Positions 29,168 through 37,799 of a stretch of 64,000 nt of DNA are shown here, one piece after another. The DNA comes from Variovorax sp. IB41 (GTDB lineage: Bacteria; Pseudomonadota; Gammaproteobacteria; Burkholderiales; Burkholderiaceae_C). The translations under genes were made by a program, and so were the position numbers. Within the stretch, counting starts at the first letter, position 1; each line of letters begins with the position of its first letter. The DNA lies in the NCBI RefSeq assembly GCF_016405905.1, contig NZ_JAEFCB010000014.1, positions 1 to 64,000 of the forward strand, read 5' to 3'. The notes under the pieces are model-generated. The model did not search any database. It had not been told where the DNA came from and saw only the letters and a program-made list of their open reading frames with translations.

Positions 29168-29422
29168 GGCGGGTGCACAGGCCATCGGGTACTCCCCTCC
29201 GCGAATGTCCCCCGGGGCTTCGCCCCTCCTCCTTGATTTCGCTGCGGGGAGCACCCGACGCCCTGCGCACTTGGAAGCGCTGCTGGTGTGCGGCCGATGA
29301 ACAAGTGCTCTGAAAACGAGCGCGCCGATGGGGTGCCTTGCGCAGCGAAATCAAGGAGGAGGGCGAAGCCCGGGGGACATTCGCGGAGCAAGGCACCCCG
29401 TCGGCGGGATCGCCGCCCCGAA
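29168..29422. repeat. Composite palindromic repeat family A, copy 1
   Basis: About 255 bp, matched by 46498-46746. An arm of about 45 bp at 29201-29246 pairs with 29341-29385 (shared core GAATGTCCCCCGGG and CCTCCTTGATTTCGCTG). A second stem, 29323-29341 with 29388-29406, pairs 18 of 19 bases around the right arm. It ends 5 bp from the LysR stop. No protein-coding capacity is apparent. Confidence 0.85.
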
Positions 29423-29427
29423 TGACT

Positions 29428-30306
29428 TCAGGCCCAAGCCTCCATCACCGCCCCCCGCACCGCATCGACCGACACGGCCCGCTTGCCATCCACCGATGCG
29501 ATCCAGCACAGCCACGTGTGCGACCGCCACCCATTCCAGATCGCAAGCTCCCCATTGCGCGCGCCCTGCTCGGCCTGGTCGAGCCGCATCACCCCCGCGC
29601 CCATGCCGCTGGCGACCATGCTGCGGATCGCGCTCTCGCCGTCCGCGGTGCGGCCCTGGTGGTATTCACGGCCCGCGCTCGCGAACAGCTTTTCGAGGTG
29701 CACGCGCAGGATGCAGGACGTCGGCGTGCCCACCCACGGCAGGTTCACAAGTTCGTCGAGCGAAAGATCGGGATGCGCCTGGGCCACCGGCAACGGCAGC
29801 ACCACGGCCAGGTCGACCACGCTCAGGCGGCGCAGCTCCAGCCCCTCGGACTGCTCGCTGTCGCTGAGCACATAGGCGCAGTCCAGATCGCCGCGCTGCA
29901 CGCCGGCCAGCGTCTCGAACGACAGCCCTTGTTTCAGCTGCAGCGTGACCTGCGGATGCCGCTGCGCGAGCTTCACAAGCACCTCGCCCAATTTCAGTGA
30001 CACCGGATCGACCACCGTGCCGAAACGCACCACGCCCTGCGCCGCACCGCGCAGCTGGTCGGCCGCCGAGCGCATGCGCGTCGCCGAGGCCAGCGTGCGC
30101 TCGGCTTCGTCCAGGAGGCTGTGGCCGGCTTCGGTGGGCACCATGCCGCGCGGGGTGCGGTCGAACAGCTTCACGCCCAGTTCGTCTTCCAGCGCCTTGA
30201 GCTGCGCGCTGACCGCCGGGGCGCTGGTAAACACGCGCTCGGCGGCGCGGGTCAGGCTGCCCTCCTTGGCGATGGCGACAAAGGTCTTGAGTTGGTAGAG
30301 CTCCAT
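29428..30306 (-). CDS. LysR-family regulator
   Basis: A 292-residue LysR protein starting at MELYQLKTFVAIAKEG; the helix-turn-helix is GSLTRAAERVFTSAPAVSAQL. The effector domain is of CysB/NAC-like size. It is divergent from an EamA transporter, with a 16-bp-arm inverted repeat between them, so control of the transporter and itself is likely. An in-frame extension to 30393 would cross that palindrome and is not used. The effector cannot be named. Confidence 0.88.
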   Translation of the reverse strand: MELYQLKTFVAIAKEGSLTRAAERVFTSAPAVSAQLKALEDELGVKLFDRTPRGMVPTEAGHSLLDEAERTLASATRMRSAADQLRGAAQGVVRFGTVVDPVSLKLGEVLVKLAQRHPQVTLQLKQGLSFETLAGVQRGDLDCAYVLSDSEQSEGLELRRLSVVDLAVVLPLPVAQAHPDLSLDELVNLPWVGTPTSCILRVHLEKLFASAGREYHQGRTADGESAIRSMVASGMGAGVMRLDQAEQGARNGELAIWNGWRSHTWLCWIASVDGKRAVSVDAVRGAVMEAWA

Positions 30307-30340
30307 GGGACAAATTGTGGGCGCTTCGGCGCGATTCGGC

Positions 30341-30380
30341 CATTCGCTTTTTTGGAGGGCCCCGTCCAAAGAAGCGAATG
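30341..30380. promoter_or_regulatory. Large inverted repeat between divergent LysR and EamA genes
   Basis: CATTCGCTTTTTTGGA (30341-30356) and TCCAAAGAAGCGAATG (30365-30380) pair with one mismatch around 8 nt. It lies 35 bp from the LysR start and 59 bp from the EamA start. It is longer than an ordinary LysR box and could be an operator or a transcribed hairpin. Confidence 0.55.
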
Positions 30381-30438
30381 GAAATCGGAGCACCGAAGCA
30401 CGATCCTTGGAGCCATCGATTCATTGCAAAGGCTCCCC

Positions 30439-31422
30439 GTGTCACTCTCTCTGTCCCCTCGCCAACGCCTGCTCGGCATCGCCGCGCTGCTGCTCGCCAC
30501 CTCCAGCTGGGGCGGCATGTTCCTCGTCAGCAAGGGCGTGCTGCACCACGTCGAACCCGTGTGGTTCACGCTGATCCGCTACAGCATGTCCGCGCTGCTG
30601 TTCGTGCTGCTCATCCTTCCGCGCGGCATGGCGCCCTGGCGCAAGCTGCGGCTGCACGCGGGGCCGCTGGCGCTGCGCGGGTTCGCGGGCTTCGGCGTCT
30701 TCAGCGTGATGCTGCTGGTCGGCCTGGCGCACTCGGTGCCCTCGCACGGCGCGGTCATCGTGGCCACCACGCCCATGACCACGCAGCTGCTGCGCTGGGC
30801 GCTCGACGGCGTGCGCCCCTCACGCACGACGCTGCTGGCTTCGGCGCTCGCGCTGCTGGGCGTGGCGATCGTCTCGGGGCTGCTGTTCGGCGATGCGTCG
30901 GCGGGCGAATCGACGCTCTTCGGCGATGCCGTCGCCTTCGTCGGCACGCTGGGCTGGGTCTGGTACACGCGGGGCGCGGCGCGCTTTCCGGGGCTGGACG
31001 TGATCGAATACAGCGCGCTCACCGTGCTGGCCGCCTGGCCGCTGCTGCTGGCCGGCGCCGTCGGGGCCAGCGTGCTGGGGCTCTCGCAGATGCCCAGCGT
31101 GGAGGGCCTCAGCCTGTCGTGGGAGGCGCTGCTCTACGTGGGCCTGGTGTCTTCGGCCATCGCGGTGCTGGCTTTCAACTTCGGCGTGAGCAAGCTGGGC
31201 GCCGTGACGGGCACGGCCTTCTTCAACTTCGTGCCGGTGTCGGCGCTCTTGATGAGCATGGCGATGGGCAAGATGCCGACGGCGAACGAGGCGGTCGGCA
31301 TGGCAATGGTGATCGGCGCGCTGCTGATCCATACCGCGGCAGGCCGCAAGGCTTCTGCGGCGCCGGCAGCGCAGGCCGTGCCGCCGCTCCAGAATCGCGG
31401 CACCTGCACCGCCACTTCATGA
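30439..31422 (+). CDS. EamA/DMT-family transporter
   Basis: A 327-residue inner-membrane protein with ten predicted membrane spans and the two EamA repeats (first begins LLATSSWGGMFLVSKG, second near AVAFVGTLGWVWYTRG). Members export amino acids, metabolites or drugs. The start is a GTG with AAAGG six bases upstream; the frame upstream overlaps the operator region. It ends one base before the following OYE reductase gene, so the two are co-transcribed, which suggests a linked substrate or detoxification function under the divergent LysR. Confidence 0.85.
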   Translation: MSLSLSPRQRLLGIAALLLATSSWGGMFLVSKGVLHHVEPVWFTLIRYSMSALLFVLLILPRGMAPWRKLRLHAGPLALRGFAGFGVFSVMLLVGLAHSVPSHGAVIVATTPMTTQLLRWALDGVRPSRTTLLASALALLGVAIVSGLLFGDASAGESTLFGDAVAFVGTLGWVWYTRGAARFPGLDVIEYSALTVLAAWPLLLAGAVGASVLGLSQMPSVEGLSLSWEALLYVGLVSSAIAVLAFNFGVSKLGAVTGTAFFNFVPVSALLMSMAMGKMPTANEAVGMAMVIGALLIHTAAGRKASAAPAAQAVPPLQNRGTCTATS

Positions 31423-31423
31423 C

Positions 31424-32545
31424 ATGAGCCAAGCCCACCTCTTCACGCCCCTGCAACTCGGCGCGCTCCGCCTGGACAACCGCATCGTCATCGCGCCGAT
31501 GTGCCAGTACTCCGCCGTGGAGGGCACGCCGGGCGACTGGCACCTGATCCACCTGGGCCACCTCGCGCTCTCGGGCGCGGGACTCATGATCCTGGAGGCG
31601 ACGGCGGTGGAGGCCGAAGGGCGCATCTCGCCCGGCGATCTCGGGCTTTATTCCGATGCCAATGAAGAGGGCCTGGCCCGCGTGCTCGCGGCGACGCGGG
31701 CCCATTCGCCCATCAGGATCGCGATGCAGCTCGGGCACGCGGGGCGCAAGGCATCGAGCCGCGCGCCGTGGGAAGGCGGCAAGCAGATTGCGCCCGGCGA
31801 GCCCGGCGGATGGAAGGCGTACGCGCCCTCGGCCGTGCCGCACTCGCCGACGGAAGACGTGCCGATCGCACTCGACGCCGCGGGCCTCGCCCGCATCCGC
31901 AATGCATTCGTCGACACCGCACGGCGCGCCGCGCGGCTGGGCCTCGATGGCTTGGAGATCCACGCGGCGCACGGCTACCTGCTGCACCAGTTCCTCTCGC
32001 CGCTGGCCAATCACCGCGACGACGAATACGGCGGGAGCCTAGCGAACCGCATGCGCTTTCCGCTCGAGGTGTTCGATGCAGTGCGCGAGGCATTTCCCGC
32101 CGACAAGCCGGTGTGGGTGCGCGTCTCGGCCGTCGACTGGGTGCCGGATGGATGGGACCTCGAGGGCACCGTCGCGTTCGCCAAGGCGCTCGAGGCGCGC
32201 GGCTGCGCGGCCATCCATGTGTCCAGCGGCGGCGTATCGCCCAGGCAGGCCATCGCGCTCGGCGTGGGCTACCAAGTGCCGTTCGCCGAACGCGTGAAGT
32301 CCGAGGTCGACATGCCGGTCATCGCCGTGGGCCTCATCACCGAGCCGCGGCAGGCGGAGGAAATCATCGCCAAGGGCCAGGCCGATGCGGTGTCGCTCGC
32401 CCGCGCGATCCTCTACGACCCGCGCTGGCCGTGGCATGCAGCGGCCGAGCTGGGCGCGCAGGTGAAGGCGCCGCACCAGTACTGGCGCTCGCAGCCGCGG
32501 GAGTTCAAGGATCTGTTCGAGAACGCGGCGTTCGGGGCGCGCTGA
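31424..32545 (+). CDS. Old yellow enzyme family NADH:flavin oxidoreductase (NamA/YqjM-like)
   Basis: A 373-residue FMN-dependent TIM barrel that reduces activated C=C bonds or xenobiotics with NAD(P)H. Motifs: IAPMCQYSA with the Cys that marks the YqjM/NamA class, QLGHAGRKAS, the active-site HAAHGYLLHQFLSP, NHRDDEYGGS and the FMN-phosphate loop AVGLITEP. It starts one base after the EamA stop, so translational coupling is likely. The natural substrate is not known. Confidence 0.92.
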   Translation: MSQAHLFTPLQLGALRLDNRIVIAPMCQYSAVEGTPGDWHLIHLGHLALSGAGLMILEATAVEAEGRISPGDLGLYSDANEEGLARVLAATRAHSPIRIAMQLGHAGRKASSRAPWEGGKQIAPGEPGGWKAYAPSAVPHSPTEDVPIALDAAGLARIRNAFVDTARRAARLGLDGLEIHAAHGYLLHQFLSPLANHRDDEYGGSLANRMRFPLEVFDAVREAFPADKPVWVRVSAVDWVPDGWDLEGTVAFAKALEARGCAAIHVSSGGVSPRQAIALGVGYQVPFAERVKSEVDMPVIAVGLITEPRQAEEIIAKGQADAVSLARAILYDPRWPWHAAAELGAQVKAPHQYWRSQPREFKDLFENAAFGAR

Positions 32546-32791
32546 CCCTCCTCGTTCGCGCGTGGTGGCGCGACCGGCACCCGCATCCATCCGCTGATCG
32601 AAACAGCCCGGGGTGTCGGCGAGCCCGGTCACCGCATCGCGCTTTTCACCTGCTCGATCTTTCGCGCGTGTGAAGTTTTAACGCCCTTGCTAATCTGATT
32701 GACGCAGATCGGGGCCAGTTCACTATTGTTCGCAGTACGCGCAGTTGGCATACGCCAGACTTTTGAGTCTTCCGAACAAGACGCTCTGCGC

Positions 32792-35347
32792 ATGCCCCGA
32801 ACCCTCTCCATTTTCAGCACGGCCATTTCGCCGCTTCAAGGCCATCCAGGCCTCGAGCCCGTGCGGCTCACCGGTCGCGAAGGCATGAACAGCCTCTTCG
32901 AATACGAGCTGCTTCTCAAGACACCGGACGACCTGAACCCCGGCGCCGGCGGTGCCGCCGACCTCGACCTCGATGCCCTCATCGGCCGCGAAATCAACTG
33001 CATGATCGAACTGGATGGCTCGGGCGCTTTCGTGCCCGGTGCCACCGGCTCGAACGTCGGCGCTACGGGATCCGGCGTGCGCCAGATCAACGCCCTGATC
33101 ACGGATGCGGCCATCTGGGGCGAAGAGGGCAGGCACGTTCAATACAAGCTGACACTGCGGCCTTGGCTGCACCTGGCCACCCTCACCACCGACTGCAAGA
33201 TCTTTCAGGACAAGACCGTTGTCCAGATCCTCGATGAGTTGCTGGCCGATTACGCCTTCCCCGTCGACAAGCGTCTGTTCGAGGCCTACCCGATACGCGA
33301 TTTCCAGACTCAGTTCAACGAGACGGACTTCGACTTCTTCTGCCGGCTCTGCGAAGAGTGGGGACTGAGCTATCACTTCGAGCACGGCGAAGGAAAGCAT
33401 CGCCTGGTCTTGAGCGATGCCATGGCGGCCTACAAGGCGGCAGAGAGTGCCGCGTATCGGGAAGTCGAGTATCACGCGCCCGGCTGGAAGGTCGATGCCG
33501 AATACATCAGCAGTTTCGTTCCTCATGCACACCTCACGAGCGGCCAGTATTCGACCCGCGACTACGACTACACGCGCCCACGGGCCGACTTGAGCATCGG
33601 TCGCAAGGACCCGCGGCCAACCGGGCTGGCGGGCGCCGAGGTCTACCAATGGCATGCCGCTCATGCAGGCAGCCACTACACCCAGCCTCTCGCTGGTCGG
33701 GGCGAGCGCAACGATCCTCAGGACGAAGGCCGGTTGCTGGCGTTGCTGCGCATGCAGGCCCTGCGCACCCACGGCGAACGGGCCCAGGCCAGCGGCAATC
33801 TGCGCGGCATGTGCGCCGGTCGCACTTTCGAGTTGCAAAAGCATCCGCGCGAAAAAGCCAACGCCGAGTACCTTGTCCTGGATACGCACTTCGTCATCGA
33901 AAACGTCGCACAGGACAGCCAGAACAAGGATGCAACGCAAGACCGCCGACAGCAATGGCGCATCCTCGTGGACTTCACCGCTCATCCGGTTGCCCAGCCC
34001 CTGCGCCCGGCCCCTGCGCGCGCGAAGCCCCAAACGGGAGGGCCACAGTCCGCGCTGGTGGTCGGCCCCGAAGGACAGAACCTCTGGACCGATGAACTCG
34101 GACGCATCAAGGTTCAATTTCCCTGGGACCGCATCGGCCTGAAGAATCAGCACAGCACCTGCTGGCTGCGCGTGAGTTCACCGTGGGCCGGCAACCAGTT
34201 GGGCGGTATTCACATTCCACGCATCGGCCAGGAAGTTTTGGTCGACTTCTTTGGTGGCGATCCCGACCTTCCCATCTGCACCGGCCGCGTTCACAACCAG
34301 TCGAATCTCCCGCCCTGGGCCTTGCCCAATCAATCGGCACTTTCCGGTTTTCGCAGCCGCGAGTTGACCAAGGAGGGCGGCAACAGCGCCGCGGGGCGCT
34401 CCAACCACCTGGCCTTCGACGACACCGACGGCAAGATCCAGGCCCAGATCAAGTCCGACCACCAGCACAGCCAGCTTTCGCTCGGTCACATCGCGCGCAT
34501 CGAAGACAACGCGGGACGCAAGGACCTGCGCGGCCAGGGCTTCGAGCTGCGCACCGACGGGCATGGCGCGTTGCGCGCGAAGAACGGCTTGCTGCTCACC
34601 ACCGAGCCACGCCCCAATGCGCAATCGCATGTGCTCGACAGCGCCGAGACTGCCATCCGTTTGTCGCAAGGCCAGGACCAGCATGACAGCCTTGCCACGG
34701 CAGCGCTGACAGCCCAGGCGCATGAGACAGGCGACCAGGACGAAGTGGCGCGGGCGCTCAAGAAACAAAGCGATGAAATCGAAGGCCATGGCGGCAGCCG
34801 CGCCGACGGCGAATTTCCGGAGTTCCTGGCGCCCCACCTGGTGCTCGCCAGCCCGGCCGGCATCGCTGCCACCACCCCCAACTCGACGCATCTTGCAAGC
34901 GGTGAACACATCGCGCTGACCAGCGGCAGCCATACCAGCATCTCTTCCAACAAGAGTTTTCTGGTCAGCGCTGCCCACGCTGTTCGCCTGTTTGCCTTCA
35001 AGGGGCTGGTCAAGATCGTTGCAGCCCAGGACGACATCGACATCACGGCATTGAAAAAAAGCATCCACATGCTGGCCAGGAAGGACATCACCTTGAGGGC
35101 CAACAAGATCACGCTGGACGCCGACGAGATCGTGACCATCAACGGCGGACGCAGCTACAGCCTTTGGAAAAAAGCCAGCATCGAGCATGGCACCAGCGGC
35201 CTGTGGCGCGAGTACGCCGGCAGCCACAGCCTTCAGCCGCAGAAGGAGTTGCCGCTGCCCGAGATTAAGTTCCCGACAACGCTCTGCGAGGACTGCGTGC
35301 TCAAGGCGCTCAAGTCCGGCAGCCCCGTTGCAGCAGTAGGCGGATGA
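32792..35347 (+). CDS. vgrG: Type VI secretion tip protein VgrG
   Basis: An 851-residue VgrG/TssI. The N-terminal gp27-like region (LEPVRLTGREGMNSLFEYEL, then FQTQFNETDFDFFCRLCEEWG), the OB/gp5-like part (LWTDELGRIKVQFPWDRIG, then WAGNQLGGIHIPRIGQEVLVDF) and a C-terminal DUF2345-type beta-helix with repeats of aliphatic strands follow in order. The end (LCEDCVLKAL) is a typical short tail. It forms the spike that carries effectors across the target envelope. No other structural T6SS genes are nearby, so this is an orphan VgrG island. TTGACG at 32699-32704 followed 17 bases later by ACTATT is a possible promoter. Confidence 0.94.
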   Translation: MPRTLSIFSTAISPLQGHPGLEPVRLTGREGMNSLFEYELLLKTPDDLNPGAGGAADLDLDALIGREINCMIELDGSGAFVPGATGSNVGATGSGVRQINALITDAAIWGEEGRHVQYKLTLRPWLHLATLTTDCKIFQDKTVVQILDELLADYAFPVDKRLFEAYPIRDFQTQFNETDFDFFCRLCEEWGLSYHFEHGEGKHRLVLSDAMAAYKAAESAAYREVEYHAPGWKVDAEYISSFVPHAHLTSGQYSTRDYDYTRPRADLSIGRKDPRPTGLAGAEVYQWHAAHAGSHYTQPLAGRGERNDPQDEGRLLALLRMQALRTHGERAQASGNLRGMCAGRTFELQKHPREKANAEYLVLDTHFVIENVAQDSQNKDATQDRRQQWRILVDFTAHPVAQPLRPAPARAKPQTGGPQSALVVGPEGQNLWTDELGRIKVQFPWDRIGLKNQHSTCWLRVSSPWAGNQLGGIHIPRIGQEVLVDFFGGDPDLPICTGRVHNQSNLPPWALPNQSALSGFRSRELTKEGGNSAAGRSNHLAFDDTDGKIQAQIKSDHQHSQLSLGHIARIEDNAGRKDLRGQGFELRTDGHGALRAKNGLLLTTEPRPNAQSHVLDSAETAIRLSQGQDQHDSLATAALTAQAHETGDQDEVARALKKQSDEIEGHGGSRADGEFPEFLAPHLVLASPAGIAATTPNSTHLASGEHIALTSGSHTSISSNKSFLVSAAHAVRLFAFKGLVKIVAAQDDIDITALKKSIHMLARKDITLRANKITLDADEIVTINGGRSYSLWKKASIEHGTSGLWREYAGSHSLQPQKELPLPEIKFPTTLCEDCVLKALKSGSPVAAVGG

Positions 35348-35350
35348 GCC

Positions 35351-36226
35351 GTGTACTTCGCACAAGCCCCCACCCTTCTGGAAGCCGCAGAAAAACACCT
35401 GATCGATGCATTCGCTGCCGAACCCCGCCTGCATTGGATCGCGCTGATCGACGCCGCCTTCGACCACGGCAGCAACGCCGCAGGGACCGTCTACAAGGGA
35501 CTCAATTGCTACGCCGCGGAATTTCCGCTCGATGACCTGGCAGGCGCAGCGCCATGGCTGATCGAACTGGACCCCTTCGAAAAGAAGCACCGGCATACGG
35601 CGCAACTTCTTGCCCACTGCAGTGGGCGCCCGATGCTCAGCGTGATGGCGAGCCGCATACCCGCGCGGACCCTTTGCAAGCTCTGGCTGCCCTTGCATCG
35701 CGTGCACACGAAAGACAAGCAGCGTCTCCTTCTGCGCTTTGCCGACACCCGTACCTTGCCCTTGCTGCCGGACCTCCTGACGCCTGCGCAATGGGCCGCC
35801 ATCGCAGCACCGCTCGCGCACTGGCTCTATGTGGACCGGGAGGGTGCCATGGTCGCAGCCCGTCTGCCCGACCCGGCAGCGCCCGGCCCTTGCGATGCCT
35901 TGCATCTGAGCCAGGCGCAACTGGACGCCATGGTGAAAGCCTGCGAACCCGACGCCGCACTCGACTTGCTGGCGGACCAGATGCCCGAAGTGTTCCATCC
36001 CCGCACGGCGCACGGAAAACTTCATGGCTACATCAAGGACAAGACATTCGGCCTGATCGAAAGGCACGGCATCGAGAACTGGACCGACAAGGTGTCGCTG
36101 GTCGCAGCCGAATTGCTGACCAACGGAAAGATCCAGGACAACCCGATGCTGCACGAGTTGCTGCTGACCAGGTCCTGGCAACCGGGAAATTTGCGCGAAG
36201 CACTGCTGAATCACAACCTCGTCTGA
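35351..36226 (+). CDS. DUF4123 effector adaptor (Tap/TEC chaperone)
   Basis: A 291-residue DUF4123 protein beginning at a GTG three bases after the vgrG stop. Proteins of this family load a specific effector on its cognate VgrG. The N-terminal half (LHWIALIDAAFD...GAAPWLIELD) and the CSGRPMLSVMAS stretch are characteristic. Its place between vgrG and the Tle1-like effector gene fits exactly. Cytoplasmic, no signal. Confidence 0.88.
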   Translation: MYFAQAPTLLEAAEKHLIDAFAAEPRLHWIALIDAAFDHGSNAAGTVYKGLNCYAAEFPLDDLAGAAPWLIELDPFEKKHRHTAQLLAHCSGRPMLSVMASRIPARTLCKLWLPLHRVHTKDKQRLLLRFADTRTLPLLPDLLTPAQWAAIAAPLAHWLYVDREGAMVAARLPDPAAPGPCDALHLSQAQLDAMVKACEPDAALDLLADQMPEVFHPRTAHGKLHGYIKDKTFGLIERHGIENWTDKVSLVAAELLTNGKIQDNPMLHELLLTRSWQPGNLREALLNHNLV

Positions 36227-36240
36227 ACAACTTTCAAAAC

Positions 36241-36630
36241 ATGGACTACCACCTGATCTTTCTCTCGTTGCTCGAGTACTTCCTGCAAAGCTACGGTTTC
36301 ATCATCTTCGCCGCACTCGTCTATTCGGGCGCCTACGTCTTGCTCGGATGGGTCAGGGTCAGATCCAGACTCCTGCGCCTGGGGTTGACCTTGCTGTGCG
36401 TGCCCCTTCTCTCCTGGATTTTCGCGTTCCGGCATTTCTTCTTCTCGGCCGAGAACGCCTCCGAGTTCTGGGGGATGGCCGTGGACGCTTGGCGTGAGGT
36501 GTTCACTGCGCCATCCATGGTGCCCTGGACCGTCTGCACCATGTTCAGCATGGTGACGGGCTTGATCCTTTGCAGCGTAGTCATCACGAAGAAAAGGCAT
36601 TCGAAAAAACGCCTGAGCGCGCCGTCATGA
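36241..36630 (+). CDS. Small inner-membrane protein in T6SS effector locus
   Basis: A 129-residue protein with three hydrophobic segments (about residues 5-35, 45-60 and 90-115) and a basic C-terminus (KKRHSKKRLSAPS). I recognise no family. It starts 14 bp after the adaptor and its stop overlaps the next start as ATGA. Candidate roles are a second immunity protein against a membrane-active effector or an accessory of lipoprotein placement; both are guesses. Confidence 0.72.
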   Translation: MDYHLIFLSLLEYFLQSYGFIIFAALVYSGAYVLLGWVRVRSRLLRLGLTLLCVPLLSWIFAFRHFFFSAENASEFWGMAVDAWREVFTAPSMVPWTVCTMFSMVTGLILCSVVITKKRHSKKRLSAPS

Positions 36631-37163
36631 AAGCCACGATCGCCGTTGGAAACGCCTCGCGTCGTTCGCGCGCCTTGCACCCTATGTGGCGCGTGCTGAG
36701 CATCTTGGTCGTTGCCGTCATGCAGGCCGCTTGCAGCGACAACGACATGCTGGCCGGAGATGTCACCGGCTACAACCACATGCCTGAGTCGGGGTGGAGC
36801 ATCGCGGGCTTCACGATCAACGGTGCTGGCGGTCCGAACATCCAACCCGAGACCGGAGGTGGCGCGTTTTCCTGCTGCATGTCCTTCCCCAAGCATTGGC
36901 ATCCAGGCATGAAGGCCAAGGTCAGATGGTTCTACAACCACAAAGCCAGTGATCCCAGTGCTACGCCTCCGCCTCCGCAAGAAGCGGAGGTCGAGATTCC
37001 CGAATACACGCCGAAGACGGCAGGCGCGATCAATGTGCACTTCTATCCGGGTCACCGCATCAAGGTAGTGATCAGCAGATATGCGATCGAACATCCACGC
37101 TATCCCATGAGCGAAGAGGACAAGAAACCCTGGGTCACGCGCACTGACATCGTTGATGACTAA
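36627..37163 (+). CDS. DUF3304 lipoprotein, probable Tle1 immunity protein, copy 1
   Basis: A 178-residue protein whose N-terminus carries a hydrophobic stretch ending in VMQAACSDN, a plausible though imperfect lipobox. The mature domain (DVTGYNHMPESGWSIAGF, GGGAFSCCMSFPKHWHPGMKAKVRWFY) is DUF3304, a family found beside T6SS lipase effectors. A periplasmic lipoprotein that neutralises the phospholipase encoded downstream is the expected role. It overlaps the preceding stop codon by ATGA. Confidence 0.83.
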   Translation: MKATIAVGNASRRSRALHPMWRVLSILVVAVMQAACSDNDMLAGDVTGYNHMPESGWSIAGFTINGAGGPNIQPETGGGAFSCCMSFPKHWHPGMKAKVRWFYNHKASDPSATPPPPQEAEVEIPEYTPKTAGAINVHFYPGHRIKVVISRYAIEHPRYPMSEEDKKPWVTRTDIVDD

Positions 37164-37254
37164 CGTTGTGCATGCGCCGGATCAACCCAACGGAGCACAT
37201 GGCGAGGTCGGTCCGTCGACACGACAAAGCATTCAAACATCCGGAAGAAATCAA

Positions 37255-37770
37255 TTGAAATCAATCGCCGCATTTCATCGTCTCTCGCACCGCCTCAAGC
37301 GATTTTTTTGCGTGGGAGGGTTCGCGCTCATGCTGGTCGCTTGCAGCGACAACGACATGCTGGCCGGAGATGTCACCGGCTACAACCACATGCCTGAGTC
37401 GGGGTGGAGCATCGCGGGCTTCACGATCAACGGTGCGGGGGGTCCGAACATCCAACCCGAGACCGGAGGCGGGAAATTCTCGTGCTGCATGTCGTTCCCC
37501 AAGCATTGGCATCCGGGTATGAAGGCCAGGGTCAGATGGTTCTACGACGTGATGGTCGGAGACCCTCGCACTCCGCCTCCGCCGCAGGAAGCGGAAGTGG
37601 ACATCCCCGAATACACGCCCAAAACGGCGGGTGCGATCAATGTGCATTTCTATCCAGATCACCGCATCAAGGTAGTGATCAGCAGATATGCGATCGAACA
37701 TCCACGCTATCCCATGAGCGCAGACGACAAGAAACCCTGGGTCACGCGCACTGACATCGTTGACAAATGA
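37255..37770 (+). CDS. DUF3304 lipoprotein, probable Tle1 immunity protein, copy 2
   Basis: A 171-residue near-copy of the previous gene. The start is a TTG preceded by GGAAG, giving a compact signal peptide with a perfect lipobox LVAC; an ATG at 37156 would add 33 unlikely residues. From the cysteine on, about 95 nt (36731-36826 and 37341-37436) are identical and most of the rest is nearly so, offset by 610 bp. Differences cluster in a loop after VRWFY and near the end. Duplicated immunity genes next to one effector are known for Tle loci. Confidence 0.83.
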   Translation: MKSIAAFHRLSHRLKRFFCVGGFALMLVACSDNDMLAGDVTGYNHMPESGWSIAGFTINGAGGPNIQPETGGGKFSCCMSFPKHWHPGMKARVRWFYDVMVGDPRTPPPPQEAEVDIPEYTPKTAGAINVHFYPDHRIKVVISRYAIEHPRYPMSADDKKPWVTRTDIVDK

Positions 37771-37799
37771 CCGTTGCGCAACCACTTGAGCAAAATTGA

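Noticed and set aside
24183-29300. A 1705-codon open frame on the plus strand opposite the fusion gene
   Set aside because: It is rich in His, Arg, Ala and Gly with no domain motif, the usual antisense shadow of a GC-rich gene; the minus strand shows clear CapA and MurF motifs.
32699-32792. Upstream TTG start for VgrG adding 31 residues
   Set aside because: The extra residues have no VgrG similarity and the TTG is part of a possible -35 hexamer; MPRTLSIFS is the typical VgrG beginning.
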